Positions 36,101 through 45,877 of a DNA stretch of 64,000 nt are shown piece after piece. The stretch lies in assembly GCF_018812025.1 (NCBI RefSeq), contig NC_063044.1, positions 40,834,243 to 40,898,242 of the forward strand, read 5' to 3'. The DNA is from Megalobrama amblycephala (lineage: Eukaryota > Chordata > Actinopteri > Cypriniformes > Xenocyprididae). The stretch's first letter is position 1, and each line of letters begins with the position of its first letter. The notes under the pieces were generated by a model, which saw only the letters and a program-made list of their open reading frames with translations, had not been told where the DNA came from and did not search any database. The position numbers and the translations under genes were made by a program.

Positions 36101-38180
36101 GAACTAACCCTTTAATATTGATTAATAAACAAAATAATGGAGAAAAACAGCTAGTGTGTCTGCTTGCTGTCTAATTTGGTCCTTACAGATCTCAATCTTT
36201 TTATTTATTTTTTTTAGAGCAAGAACACAGGATCTGGAGGAGCAGCAGCCGGGAGTAGAAGGAGAGCTCAGGAGATTAATCAATAAACCAGGTAAAAATG
36301 AAGCAGGGTAACTAGTGAAAAGTGCTGTAAAATTTACTCGCCAACTTTTTTTTAATGAAATTAAAATTTAAGTTAAATCATCCCTCCCCGCAAGTACATT
36401 AAGACCTTAACACTGTGAACTTATTTAATTGGAATCAACTAAAAAGAATGTTTCTTAATATAAAACTATATGTAAAATTGAAATTGTATGACACTTGTCT
36501 CAATCAGTGCAAAGGGACTTATATTGCACTTATTACAATATATTTACAAATGAACTATTATGGTCCCACTTTATATTAGGTGGCCTTAACTACTATGTAC
36601 TTTTATTTTTTTAATGTAAGTACAATGTACTTATTGTGTTCATATTGTATTGTAAAACACTTTTGCTGCTATTGAGGTGGATACGGGTAAGATTAGGGAC
36701 AGGTTTGGTGGTATGCGTAGGTTTAAGGGTGGGTTAAGATGTAAGGGATGGGTCAACAGTGTAATTATAAATGTAATTACAGAAATTAATTACAGATGTA
36801 ATTACATGCAGGTGTTTTAAAATATAAGTACAAAACATGTACGTACACAGTAAGTGTATTGTATCAAATGATTAATTTAAATGTAAGTACATAGTAGTTA
36901 AGGCTGCTTAATATAAAGTTGGACCACTATGGTTATTATTATTTTTATTAATTTTTTTTCTACCATAAGACATTGAAGCATTAACTAAATTGACCTGCAC
37001 TAAACTTTCTTAAATTACAATGAGCTTTTTAATTTTTCTTTGTGAGGTATATCTTCTCTCTTTGGTTGCTATGGTAAGTCTGTATTTAGAAATTTAGCAC
37101 CAATTATAAATAAAGCTTATTCGTAGATCTCTTGTGACACATTTCTCACTCATGTCTGCTGCTTCAAATCATATCAGTAATGGTTTTAATAATTATGCAT
37201 TATGATTTTAACTAGCTTTGAAAGGTGATACAAAGTGGAAAAAATAACATGTTAACTATTCTAGTCTTTATAAAGGGTAATGTAATAGCAGTAGTAGTTT
37301 AATCTGCTCGGTCTCTCTTTGCATATTTTACAAGACCTGAGGAGAAGTCATAACATGTGTTTGTGGTTCAGGTAATCCCTACATTGTGGGCTGCATTTCT
37401 GGTCCTTCATGTTTTGTAAATGTTTTTTGAAAATGTAAAAATGCAGAAAGTTTTCTGTGAGTAGGTTTAGGAGATGGGATATACAGTTTGTACAGTATAA
37501 AAATCATTGTCTATGGAGGGTCCCCATAAAACATGGAAGCCCAACGCGTATATGTGTGTGTCTGGCTGTTAGAACATCTCAAGACTCTGGAAGAGAAGAA
37601 GCGGGAAACTGAGCTGTTAAACAGACTGATGAAGATTGTGAATGACAGGAACGCCATTGTTGAGGGTCTGGAGGAGGACAGGTTAAGGTAAGTCCTGAAG
37701 AAACCACACCAAATATCACTCTGCTTATGAAATGCAATATTTGTGAAGATTAACAAATTTGTTTGCAAGTTTTTAAATGTGGTTAATGTAGTTCTGCCAA
37801 GTAAATGTAATCTTACATTTCAAGGGAGGAGGAGGAAGATCAACAGTTGAATGAAATGATGCAAAGACTGGGTGAGAACTTGCTCTTGTATAGTATAATA
37901 TAATATAATATAATATAATATAATATAATATAATATAATATAATATAATATAATATAATATAATATAATATAATATAATATAATATAATATAATATAATA
38001 TAATATAATATAATATAATATAATTTCCCTTGTAAGATCTACTATGGGTTTAAACATTAACACGAAAACATGCTTTGTTTCTGTCTGTATGCAGGTCTTC
38101 AGAAGTTTAAAAACAAACGCAAGTCGTCCTTTTCAAAGTTATTTCGACGGAGAAGTAAAAAAGCCTCAATGGGAGAGTGA
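20323..38180 (+). CDS. micall2: MICAL-like protein 2 (CH-LIM-bMERB adaptor), complete, 17 coding exons
   Basis: Scaffold of the MICAL-like family, which lacks the MICAL monooxygenase domain. Family members bind Rab8/Rab13-group GTPases through the bMERB domain and link them to actin and junctional traffic. The 17 exons sum to 2439 nt, giving 812 residues, and every junction closes in phase. Residues 1 to about 107 form a CH domain, opening [11 protein letters not shown] and ending [14 protein letters not shown]. This fits MICALL2 better than MICALL1. The LIM domain spans residues 237-290 with ligands C237, C240, H258, C261, C264, C267, C287 and H290. Residues from about 290 to 630 are a low-complexity Ser/Pro linker. 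Residues 631 to about 790 form a charged bMERB coiled coil, starting [14 protein letters not shown]. The last 25 residues are polybasic. The start at 20323 is supported by an in-frame TAA five codons upstream. Human MICALL2 is about 900 residues, the difference lying mainly in the linker. Teleosts can have a and b copies; which one this is cannot be told here. Confidence 0.96.
20880..21901. mobile_element. Palindromic TTAA element (TTAAAGGATTAGTTCAC family, copy 2) in micall2 intron 1
   Basis: Both ends match 6284-6952, and the core AGGTGTAGGACATAGCGTAAGC is shared in reverse with that copy. The arms include AACAAGTTATGAAGTAAAAT and its complement. The right arm is interrupted by the element at 21346-21658. 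Confidence 0.82.
21346..21658. mobile_element. Nested inverted-repeat element, GGTAACACTTTACAATAA family
   Basis: Ends GGTAACACTTTACAATAA and TTATTGTAAAGTGTTACC, with ATTAACC beside both ends as a likely target duplication. The interior is a string of TTAGTTAATG-type palindromic phrases. Confidence 0.8.
22321..22369 (+). CDS. micall2: micall2 coding exon 2 (49 nt, CH domain)
   Basis: Lies between acceptor TTTCTTTCAG and donor G|GTAAGT. Encodes [17 protein letters not shown], which continues the CH domain. It is too short to appear as an independent open frame and was found by phase matching. Confidence 0.95.
22370..23964 (+). other. micall2: micall2 intron 2
   Basis: 1.6 kb, no repeat ends recognised and no additional exon needed for phase. 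Confidence 0.6.
23965..24106 (+). CDS. micall2: micall2 coding exon 3 (end of CH domain)
   Basis: Acceptor CTCCAG, donor A|GTAAGA. Encodes [19 protein letters not shown] and then [18 protein letters not shown], almost identical in type to the MICALL2 CH C-terminal half. Confidence 0.96.
24220..25027. mobile_element. Non-autonomous hAT element, AGGGATGCA family (copy 1, 808 bp) in micall2 intron 3
   Basis: Ends AGGGATGCAAGGTTACC and GGTATCGGTATCAGTGCACCCT, with the perfect 8-bp duplication TTAAATCT at 24212-24219 and 25028-25035. The interior contains a 25-bp T-tract and shares long blocks with 33110-34061. Confidence 0.85.
25028..25247. repeat. 22-bp minisatellite, 10 units
   Basis: Ten head-to-tail copies of TTAAATCTCAAGAATCGATC plus two variable bases. 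Variation is limited to A/T at unit position 10 or 18 and C/T at the end. One further partial unit lies left of the hAT element, so the element sits inside the array. Confidence 0.95.
25468..25505. repeat. Perfect hairpin with 14-bp arms
   Basis: CCAGACTGATATAT at 25468-25481 is exactly complementary to ATATATCAGTCTGG at 25492-25505, around a 10-nt loop. Confidence 0.85.
25560..27223 (+). other. micall2: Rest of micall2 intron 3
   Basis: Contains probable repeat remnants: a B-box-like GGTTTGAATCCCC at about 26010 and a CTGATTGGTTTACTCCGC block at 25756. No ends with target duplications were found and there is no extra exon. Confidence 0.45.
27224..27546 (+). CDS. micall2: micall2 coding exon 4 (linker between CH and LIM)
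   Basis: Acceptor TTATTTTCAG, phase 1 in; the donor GAG|GTGTCA is a weaker consensus. Residues 112-219 are Lys, Pro and Ser rich with no domain, as expected between CH and LIM. Confidence 0.88.
27687..27817 (+). CDS. micall2: micall2 coding exon 5 (first LIM zinc finger)
   Basis: Acceptor TTTTATAG, donor AA|GTGAGT. Carries C237-x2-C240-x17-H258-x2-C261, the first zinc site of the LIM domain. Confidence 0.94.
27946..28455 (+). CDS. micall2: micall2 coding exon 6 (second LIM zinc finger and Ser/Pro linker)
   Basis: Acceptor CTCAAACAG after a long T-tract; donor CG|GTGAGT. Supplies C264-x2-C267-x19-C287-x2-H290, then about 140 residues of Pro/Ser/Gln-rich linker ending in an Asn-rich run. Confidence 0.94.
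28530..28995. repeat. Probable interspersed repeat in micall2 intron 6
   Basis: The segment from AAGTCCCTTTTAAGACAAGT through CACTCGGCGGCCATCTTTG to TCTATAGTCTTTGA resembles a dispersed cyprinid repeat as I recall it. No second copy lies in this window to prove it. Confidence 0.4.
29202..29242. repeat. Poly(T) tract
   Basis: 41 consecutive T residues. Minus-strand lysine-rich frames here are artefacts. Confidence 0.95.
29420..29800. repeat. Dispersed repeat copy (CACATGATCC-TTCAG family)
   Basis: Shares TTCAGCATCATTACTCTAGT, AGTGTCACATGATCC and CAGAAGTCATTC with 890-1180, 52570-52760 and 56940-57180. Confidence 0.6.
29870..30066 (+). CDS. micall2: micall2 coding exon 7 (linker)
   Basis: Acceptor CTCTCACAG. 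The donor AAAG|GTGCTG is weak but needed for phase. Residues 433-498 include [20 protein letters not shown], a basic-to-proline pattern common in MICAL-like linkers. Confidence 0.85.
30405..30477 (+). CDS. micall2: micall2 coding exon 8 (linker, 73 nt)
   Basis: Acceptor CAACCACAG, donor AAA|GTAAGT. The phases fit exons 7 and 9. Encodes a basic stretch containing [16 protein letters not shown]. Confidence 0.85.
30883..31043 (+). CDS. micall2: micall2 coding exon 9 (linker)
   Basis: Acceptor TTTTTGTAG. The donor G|GTAAGC at 31044 is preferred over G|GTACCT at 31035, because it is the stronger site and keeps phase 1 into exon 10; the 9-nt difference would preserve the frame. Residues 523-576 are hydrophilic with no known domain. 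Confidence 0.8.
31319..31417 (+). CDS. micall2: micall2 coding exon 10 (linker)
   Basis: Acceptor ATCTCCACAG, donor CA|GTAAGC. Encodes a Cys/Ser-rich stretch followed by [14 protein letters not shown]. Confidence 0.82.
31641..31702 (+). CDS. micall2: micall2 coding exon 11 (62 nt, linker)
   Basis: Acceptor TAAATTTTAG, donor ACT|GTAAGT. Phase 1 in and phase 0 out match its neighbours. Confidence 0.8.
31792..31915 (+). CDS. micall2: micall2 coding exon 12 (start of bMERB domain)
   Basis: Acceptor ATCTTTTCAG, donor GAAG|GTTTGA. Encodes [14 protein letters not shown], then a Leu/Glu-rich helix ending RRLRIYEE, the first helix of the Rab-binding bMERB fold. The intron that follows is 3.57 kb and packed with nested transposons. 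Confidence 0.93.
32179..33023. mobile_element. hAT-type element, TAGGGCTGGATGATTAATCG family, nested at third level
   Basis: Ends TAGGGCTGGATGATTAATCG and ATAATCGTCCAGCCCTA, flanked by CCGATGCC/CCGACGCC (32171-32178, 33024-33031; 7 of 8 match). 845 bp, with a short 95-codon frame that does not resemble a transposase. Confidence 0.85.
33079..33113. repeat. Poly(T) tract inside nested hAT element
   Basis: Uninterrupted T run that corresponds to the T-tract of the related element at 24220-25027, so it is an ancestral feature of the family. Confidence 0.9.
33255..33371. repeat. ATATT-type pentanucleotide array
   Basis: Over 20 tandem units of TAATA without interruption, inside the nested hAT element in micall2 intron 12. 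Confidence 0.95.
34691..35484 (+). other. micall2: 3' part of micall2 intron 12
   Basis: 34780-35190 is base-balanced and unlike the surrounding repeats. A 104-codon minus-strand frame there has no recognisable domain. It could be a conserved intronic element. Confidence 0.4.
35485..35587 (+). CDS. micall2: micall2 coding exon 13 (bMERB domain)
   Basis: Acceptor CTGTTTTACAG, donor CAT|GTAAGT. Encodes [20 protein letters not shown], a conserved bMERB helix with the DWF core. Confidence 0.95.
35655..36115. mobile_element. TTAA-type element, GGGTTAGTTCACCC family, in micall2 intron 13
   Basis: Ends CGGGTTAGTTCACCCAAAAAT and GGGTGAACTAACCCTTTAA. The interior block AAGGTTCAACCTTAATGTTATGAAG is the reverse of the one in 7113-7365. 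It fills most of the 630-bp intron. Confidence 0.8.
36218..36291 (+). CDS. micall2: micall2 coding exon 14 (bMERB domain)
   Basis: Acceptor TTTTTTTAG, donor CAG|GTAAAA. Encodes [20 protein letters not shown], another bMERB helix. Confidence 0.94.
36562..36926. mobile_element. Inverted-repeat element in micall2 intron 14
   Basis: Arms GGTCCCACTTTATATTAGGT…TTAACTACTATGTACTTTTA and their complement ending ATATAAAGTTGGACC pair over about 90 bp. Confidence 0.8.
37573..37687 (+). CDS. micall2: micall2 coding exon 15 (bMERB domain)
   Basis: Acceptor GGCTGTTAG, donor AAG|GTAAGT. Encodes a [20 protein letters not shown] helix followed by [15 protein letters not shown]. Confidence 0.95.
37825..37871 (+). 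CDS. micall2: micall2 coding exon 16 (47 nt)
   Basis: Acceptor ACATTTCAAG, donor TGG|GTGAGA. Encodes [16 protein letters not shown], the end of the coiled coil. The next intron is only 223 bp, and well over half of it is a pentanucleotide array. Confidence 0.92.
37891..38024. repeat. ATATT-type pentanucleotide array in the last micall2 intron
   Basis: About 26 uninterrupted TAATA units, beginning 20 nt after the exon 16 donor and ending 70 nt before exon 17. Confidence 0.95.
38095..38180 (+). CDS. micall2: micall2 coding exon 17 (polybasic C-terminus and stop)
   Basis: Acceptor TGTATGCAG. Encodes [20 protein letters not shown] and a few more residues, then TGA at 38178-38180. The basic and aromatic tail could contact acidic membrane lipids; that is inference. 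Confidence 0.93.
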
Positions 38181-39150
38181 ACTTCAGAGCTACTGGAATG
38201 AAGTGATCCAGATCTTCTGCTGTAGTCTGGTGAACATTTGCCTAAGAAAGTTTAAAACAAGGTGGGACTAGAATCACAACTCTGTCAGGCAGCTCAGTGA
38301 GGTAGTTTGAGTTCCTTGAGCAAAGGGTTTCTTTAATGACACCCCAGCCCCTCCCCCCTAGTCCTGTTCTGATAGTTTTCACTTATTTGATTTAGCTAAT
38401 TCTAGTTCTATTCATTTGCTGTACGTGTTTAACACTTATGTTTACTTTGTTTATTTTTGCCCTTCGCTTTAAATGTGTGGGCTAGGTTAAATAATTGTTC
38501 AAAATATACATTTCTTTTATTTCTTTTTTTTTTTCCTCTCTTCCACCCCCTCACTTGTTCAGATGTTAACTTATATTAGCAGATAAACAGATGTCCAAGA
38601 TTGGCTGAAGCATGCTACTTGACTGTGATCCAAGAATCTGTTGAGCATCTTAATTTAACCCTAACCTCCCCAAGGAAAAAAGTTGAACTGTGCGCCGCTT
38701 GCTAAATCTAGAGTAGTTCAAGATGCAGCGTCTGCAGTGAACTGAAGGGGGCACTATGAGCTCGCATGCATTTGTATCAGAGTTTTCCAGTTTCTTATTT
38801 TATATTCCTGAGAATGCTAAATCAAGCTGGAGATTAGACCGCAGAGGAGCTTGTGTGCTGGAGAGGCGCGGATTATTGGTTTTATTCTCTTTTTAAGTCC
38901 CCTAACCTAGTTCAATTAAAACTGTACCTCATTTAACTTATCTAAGAAATATAGTCTGTCCAAAGATGTCTTTTACATGGTGTTTAAATATAAGTATTTG
39001 ACTTAACTGTTTGAAAAACCCACTGAAGAAATGTTTTAAGAAGTTTTTTTTAAAGTTCTCTTGAGAGATGCTTACAAATGGATGTGCTTATTTATTGTAT
39101 ATTTGACTTTTAAAATGAGTAAATCCAATAAATCTTAATGAAGTTTCTTA
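38181..39150 (+). other. micall2: micall2 3' UTR
   Basis: About 950 nt of non-repetitive DNA between the stop codon and a canonical AATAAA. No open frame continues across it. Confidence 0.7.
39127..39132 (+). terminator. micall2: Polyadenylation signal AATAAA, likely micall2
   Basis: AATAAA in the context CCAATAAATC, followed within 30 nt by T-rich sequence. Confidence 0.6.
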
Positions 39151-40718
39151 TTGTATTGCACCTCAAACAATTTTTAGAGCTTTTTTTTTTTTTTTTTATT
39201 GAAAAACTAAGTTTATATATGTCTTCGTGCTCACAATCTCTGAATTTCAGATGTCTGCATGTGAATTGTGAGGCCCAAAAATGTTAAATGGAAAAACCCA
39301 TCCATGCAGAAATGGTCAGAAGTACACAATAACCAAAATGCCCAGTTTATCCCAAACTTCCAGTCGGTTCCCTTCTCCGAAAATTAAAATGACACCACGC
39401 TCGCTGCGGCAACCATAATTGTTGTTCCTATCATCGCTCGTGCTGTAAAACGGCCGTTTATACAGCCATCATTTAATATGGGTTTTAGTAAAAATGCATT
39501 AAGATAATTTACTCACATTTAATATCATGCCACTGCTTACAGGCCATCCATCCCCAATTTAAGATGCATGAAATTGTGATCATGAACTTGGAACACCATC
39601 TCTCTCTAGCTGAGAGGAACCGAGGAGGATATTGGTGCAGAACGCCACGCGTGATGCGGGTGACAGTCGAGACTGAATACGTGTGATATTAGAGTTAATT
39701 AAAGCTTTGCGCCCCATCTCCTGCAAATGCTCGCACTCCTGCAATTAAGAATCAAAGGCGAGGGCTTAGTGTCAGGGGGGTGTCTAATACATGGTTTTAA
39801 CAGGAATGGGACCTGATTTGCCAAGCTCCTAGCGACAAGCATTAACAACAGCCTCAAATTAGGCGGACATTAATATTCATAAGTAAAACAATTCGTCCTG
39901 TGAATGGCTGATGAAATGAAATTCTCCGAGGTGAGCGCTCGCGTCCACGCCGCCCGTGTCCATCAAAAGATGCCATTACTGATCAAGTGCTTAATGTATA
40001 TGAGCCGCCTGATGAAATTGAAGGGATAAAGGATGCCGGGGTTCGACTTGTTTGTCACCAGCCTGATATTTCAAAATCGGTCCGCCAGCTCAAATGCACC
40101 ATCGCTAACCTCAAGCATGCGCGCACGCGTCTCTCTTTCGCTACATAACTGAATGACATTTACATATTTGCTTGATCAAGGCCAGCTAAACGGAGGTCAC
40201 TAACACAAAATGGATTTGAAAATGGAGTGTACTTAAGCGTTTTTTTTTGTGTGTTTTCGGTGGAAAGTGCGCTAATGCGACGCTTCGCAAGCTTTCAGTG
40301 TAATGCGACGTGGTTTAATTGTTTAATTAAAAGCATACATTACACTTATCTGACGTACAGTTTATTCTAAAGGTCAAACTCTGCTTGTCCAGCGGCGGCC
40401 GCTGAGCTGTTTGTTCTCTTCCTGTAGGTGTGCGCGCGCGTGTTGCAGATGTGGTGCTAGTGCTTCTGCCACTAGTCTGTAATTATGATCCTCAAGGTAA
40501 TTTTATCAGCCTCATTAGCTCTGATGAGTAAACGAGAAGCGTGCTTCTAATTTATTAGCCATCCAGACTGGAGCCCTGGCTCTCATCAGACGGATCATAA
40601 TGTTTGTATAGCGGAGCTGATATATTCCGTGTATCATCCAGCTGCAGGAAAGATTCGGAATTGGTAACTGCATTCTAAATGCTGGACCTGCTTGGATTGC
40701 TTAGTTTGATTTTTAGAG
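39151..40718. promoter_or_regulatory. Candidate conserved non-coding block 3' of micall2
   Basis: Non-repetitive and base-balanced, with no coding potential. Dense in homeodomain-type cores: GAGTTAATTAAAGC, CTGTAATTATGATCC, TTAATATTCATAAG, CTAATTTATTAGCC. 40450-40640 is the most element-like stretch. Its role as an enhancer is inferred from composition and position only. Confidence 0.45.
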
Positions 40719-41094
40719 CAGTGGTTCTCAACCTTTTTCACTTTAAGGCCGCCCACTGGCAAAGGCAATATTTGGAGGCCCCTCAAGAAATTTTTGGTAC
40801 TTTTGCTGTATTGGCAAAACATTTTTTGATCATTTTTGGGTTTATATGAATTTATTATATAATTTTATTTATTTATTTTTTTTATTCATTTATTTTTATT
40901 TACTGATAGGAGTCTCAATATATATTATATTAATTATAAATAAATTCCATAATTCTAAAAGTTTTAAACTCAATGTTCTTCAGGTTTTACACTATACTGC
41001 CGATGATTTTTAACAGTTTGTATTTTTAACGGTCAAATAAAACGCCTTCTACCCAATTAAATTATTTTAGAGCTTGACATAACTAGAAAAATTG

Positions 41095-41318
41095 GTAACG
41101 TAAAGTTCCATTTGTTAACATTGTTTTTCATTAGTTAACATGAAGAATCATTTAAAATCAAATTTCTTTCTTTAAATTTGAGTGAACATTAACTAAAATT
41201 GAACAGTTTAATTTTTTTTTACTAACATGAGTAAAGATTAATAAATACTAACATTTATTGCTCATTGTTAATGCATTAACTAAATGTGAACTAATTAGAC
41301 CTTATTGTAAAATGTTAA
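41095..41318. mobile_element. Nested GTAAAGTTCC…CCTTATTGTAAAATGTTA element
   Basis: Degenerate copy of the family at 21346-21658, with the same TTAACATTGTTTTTCATTAG and TTAGACCTTATTGTAAAATG layout. Confidence 0.65.
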
Positions 41319-41445
41319 TGACAAATATATATTCATTTATAAACTTCCATGACTTTTCTAGGTCTAGAAATCACCCTTTTAAAAATCCATTCACATCCAG
41401 GTTTTCCAAGACCGTGAGAATCCTGGTTCTTAAATAAAATAACCG

Positions 41446-43076
41446 TTACAGGGATAGTTCACCCAAAAATGAATTTTATTCCATGATTTATTCACCCTCA
41501 AGCCATCCTAGGTGTATATGACTATGTTCTTTCAGACAAACACAATCTGAGATTTAAAAATATTCCTTAGTCCTCCAAGGTTTATAATGGTTGTGAATGG
41601 CAGCCCAAATTTTGAAGACAAAAAAATGCATCCATCTATATATAAAAAAATAAAAATAAATTGCATGTCCAAAAAGCATTAAAGGTGCCCTTGAATGAAA
41701 AATTGAATTTATCTTGGCATAGTTGAATAACAAGAGTTCAGTACATGGAAATGACATACAGTGAGTCTCAAACTCCATTGTTTCCTCCTTCTTATATAAA
41801 TCTCATTTGTTTAAAAGACCTCCGAAGAACAGGCGAATCTCAACATAACACCGACTGTTATGTAACAGTCGGGGTGTACGCCCCCAATATTTGCATATGC
41901 CAGCCCATGTTCCCAACATTATAAAAGGCATTAGACAAGGGCAGCCAGTATTAACGTCTGGATGTGCACAGCTGAATCATCAGACTAGGTAAGCAAGCAA
42001 GAACAATAGCGAAAAATGGCAGATGGAGCAATAATAACTGACATGATCCATGATATCATGATATTTTTTGTGATATTTGTAAATTGTCTTTCTAAATGTT
42101 TCGTTAGCATGTTGCTAATGTACTGTTAAATGTGGTTAAAGTTACCATCGTTTCTTACTGTATTCACGGAGACGAGAGCCGTCGCTATTTTCATTTTTAA
42201 ACACTTGCAGTCTGTATAATTCATAAACACAACTTCATTCTTTATAAATCTCTCCAACAGTGTGTAATGTTAGCTTTAGCCATGGAGCACTATCAAACTC
42301 ATTCAGAATCAATGTAAACAATATAACAGTATACAATACTCACATAATCCGACGCATGCATGCCGCATGCATGATGAACACTTTATAAAGATCCATTTAT
42401 ATTAGCTGTGTAAACTTTAAGGCACTGTTTAAGGCAAGCGCGAGCTCTGTGGGCGGAGAGCACGGGAGTTAAAGGGGCCACAGCATAAATCGGCGCGTTT
42501 ATAATGATGTCCCAAAATAGGCATTAAAAAAAAATTATTAAAAAAAATCTATGGGGTATTTTGAGCTGAAACTTCAGACACATTCAGGGGACACCTTAGA
42601 CTTATATTACATGTTTTAAAAACATAATCTAGGGCACCTTTAACTTCCGTGACGTAGTACACAATGACATGACTTACTACGCTAGTACATCATGTCATTG
42701 TGTACTACGTTGCGTAAGTTAACGCTTTTTGGATGTACGTCGAATGCGTATGGCTGTCGCACTGTAAGCTCTTTATTTTACTTTATAAAGTTTTCAATAA
42801 GGATATTTGTCTTACGCAAACGCATCGATTTGTTTCAGAAGGCCTTTATGAACCCCCTTGGAGCCATATGGATTTTTTTTTTTTTTTTTTTTTTAATGGA
42901 TGGATGCACTTTCTTGTCTTGAAAATTTGGGCTGCCATTCACAACCATTATAAACCTTGGAGGACTAAGTATATTTTTAAATATCTCCAATTGTGTTTGT
43001 CTGAAAGATCAAGGATGGCTTGAGGGTGAGTAAATCATGGAATAATTTAAATTTTTGGGTGAACTATCTCTTTTAA
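41446..43076. mobile_element. Nested palindromic element, GGGATAGTTCACCCAAAAAT family
   Basis: The left arm (CAAGCCATCCTAGG, CCTCCAAGGTTTATAATGG) and the right arm (CCATTATAAACCTTGGAGG, GGATGGCTTGAGGGTGAG) are complementary over about 230 bp. The centre, after removal of 41679-42643, is a palindrome built on GTAGTACACAATGACATGA. Confidence 0.82.
41679..42643. mobile_element. GGGCACCTTTAA-family element (full copy), innermost of the nest
   Basis: Ends TTAAAGGTGCCC and GGGCACCTTTAA, each at a TTAA, inserted into the arm of the palindromic element. It matches 3428-4367 in reverse. Confidence 0.85.
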
Positions 43077-43198
43077 GTGAATGAATTAAAATAAACTAAA
43101 AGCTTTTTTTTTATTTTCAATAGTTGTAAGCCATCTTGTAGTATGCTGAGGCCCCCTAGTGGGTCCTGGCTCCCTGGTTGAGAACCACTGTTGTAGAG

Positions 43199-44620
43199 AT
43201 AAAAACTAAAACAGATTTTTCCACTTCTGATGTACTTGCGCCTCAACATATAGTACAATATATAAAAAGCTTTTCATCTGATCACACTGTAAACTCAAGT
43301 TACCCACCCCAAAATAATTTTTTGCAGAGAAAAAGTCTGTGTCATTTGGTGTGTTTAAAGAGAGGAGGTAATGTGCTCACAATTTCACTGTGTGAACATT
43401 TGCATTGAGGGGAAAAATATGCACACTGGCTCCTAGGAATGAGATGGAAAGTGCATGACTGGGAGACTTGACAAGTGCAGCTTTTCATCCTTCTCAAATG
43501 AATAATTTTCCCTTCCCTTAAACATCCCTAATCCAAGCATGTTATCAGCGCCAATGCAGGATTCTGCCCGACTCTGCTCAGCGGCAAGGCAACTTTTCCC
43601 TCTTTACACGTTCGCAAGATCTGCTGCTCCTTACACTGGCACAGAGACTTGCCGCTTTATCCTTTCGGCTGGTTTTTGTGGATCAGTGGAACGGGCCCCA
43701 CAACAGAAGTGATACATATGGAAACTCTTCACAAATGCCAAAGTCTCTTTTCAGCCACAATCTGAGCTGGCTCACTAGATGTCCAGCATTGGCACACAAC
43801 TCCTGACAGAGATATCACAGCATTGCGCTGAACAGAAAAACTGTCATTTCATCTCGTATCACATGTTCTGCAATTGCAAGTAAATGTTCAGCATCTCAGT
43901 TTTGATGTGGGCCTGTATTATTTTATTTATTTATTTCTTCAGAATTTCAAATGAATATATTTAGCTTTCCAGTAAGCAGCTGGAATCTGTTGAAATGTCT
44001 TATGTTGAAATTCTCAGCATGGGAGCTCTTTCTTGTGACACTTTCTGGTGAACAAATGCTTTGCTATACAATTGAATGGCTGTTGAGATCTCATGGCGAT
44101 TGGTAATGAGACAGTCAACGCTTTTAATAACTCCAACATTTACTGCATGTTAACCTCATTTCCAGGTAACTTTCGGATGCCACAACATCTCATCTTAAAA
44201 CGCCAGAGGAAGCTTTTAATTTGTCATTTAGTGACATTTTAAGCCTTTTAACTGAACCCAGACAGGGATTTACAGTTCCCTCCCAAGAAAAAATAATTTT
44301 GTTCTCTTCATAGCAAAATGAAGGGAGAGATTAATGGAGCACATGCTGTGTTAGAAGAGAATTTTATGCATACATCAATGCTTTAGGTGTACAGTTTTGG
44401 TAGACACATATTAGACACAAGTCTGGAGGTGGCTGTACCAAGGAAACATTGCATCACGGGTGTTTTCTCCGAAGAGCGCAAGGGACGCAGTGCCTCCTTA
44501 AAAAAAAAAAAAAAAAAAAATTGGATAAGAAAATAATTTATATTATAAAAACAAAACAATGCAAATATTACAAAATGTGAAAAACTAGTGATTTATACAC
44601 TTTTTAATCTAAAGTAAAGC
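43199..44620. other. Intergenic, possible regulatory DNA
   Basis: Mostly non-repetitive; 43500-44300 is base-balanced. No gene was recognised. An A-tract lies at 44500-44520. Confidence 0.4.
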
Positions 44621-45832
44621 CTCATGCACACCGGGACAATTACCGCGCGCTTATAGCTAGAGACGTTTTTCAAGTTTTTGTGCGATTCTTTTTCACTGGC
44701 GACGTGCCGAATTCACTCCCTGACAGTATATGGCGCTTGTGCTTGGGGCAAGTGAACAGTAGTGCAAATAAACATTTATGAATTAATAAAATTAAAAAGA
44801 TAAAAATAGATGACACATACATGACATGAGATGGTAGTCAGAAACGGTAGTGCAAATAAGTCACGATGACAGCAGTGCAAGTGAACGGTAGTGCAAATAA
44901 ACACATTTATGAAAATGGACATTCTCAACTATATTTCTTGAATGTGTTTAAATAAATAAATAAATAAATAAAATACAGAAATAAAATGGCATACAATACA
45001 CATCTATTGATGTGGCCAAGAACTGGCAGAGCACCCATATGCCTTGTCCAAATTCCCACACTAGCGGTCTTGGCCACTTGAGAGCTTGTGCACGCGACAG
45101 GAAGTAAGTGTGCAAGACTGTCCCATGTCTTAAAAAAGCCCAAGTGCAGTGCCCTTAATGCACACTAAACCCACACTATCTTGAATATAGCTTCTGAGTG
45201 ATATTCAAGGCTAAGTGTATCCCATCATGCATTATGTTCGGGAACTCGCATGCCCTGAAATGTCAAGGAAAACATTACGACTGTAAGTTAAATTAATTAT
45301 ATATATATTACATATAATTTGGTAAAATATAAAGTGTTGTGCAGTTTATTGATGCAAAGATGAGTAGGCGGTGTATTTTGTACAACAATTGCAACTGCTT
45401 TTTATCACTCGAAGCACCACAATTTTAAAATTGTCTTCTGTTAGTTACATAGCGACCACTAAATGTCTGTTCAGAAGTGTATTTTAAAATGCAGAGTATT
45501 GAAAATAAGTTCTACACACACTTGTGGTCTTCAAGCCCACTTGAACACTTGGGCCAAATACAGGAAATACGTTATGTAAGTAGACAAGTGGTCAAGTGCA
45601 AAGACTGCAAGTGTGGGTATTTGGACAAGGCTATAGTTTGTAGGGGTCTTCTTCGTCTACTTTCTCTTCGTCGTCTTGGTATCAGAGTGTGCTCAGCAAG
45701 ACCGTTTTGTGCTCGAGTGCCACCAAGTCGTGTTTTACTGCAGCAGCTCCAGGCACGTGAACAAAAGCACCAATCTCATTGGTCGGCCAGTTTTTAACAC
45801 TGCACATCAAACCAAAAAAAGCGAACCTGAGG

Positions 45833-45877
<45 letters not shown>

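Larger units (their letters stand above)
40719..43190. mobile_element. hAT element, CAGTGGTTCTCAACC family, containing three nested insertions
   Basis: Ends CAGTGGTTCTCAACCTTTTT and GGTTGAGAACCACTG with target duplication TTTTAGAG/TTGTAGAG (40711-40718, 43191-43198; 7 of 8). The shared GAGGCCCC words near both ends fit one original element. Confidence 0.85.
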
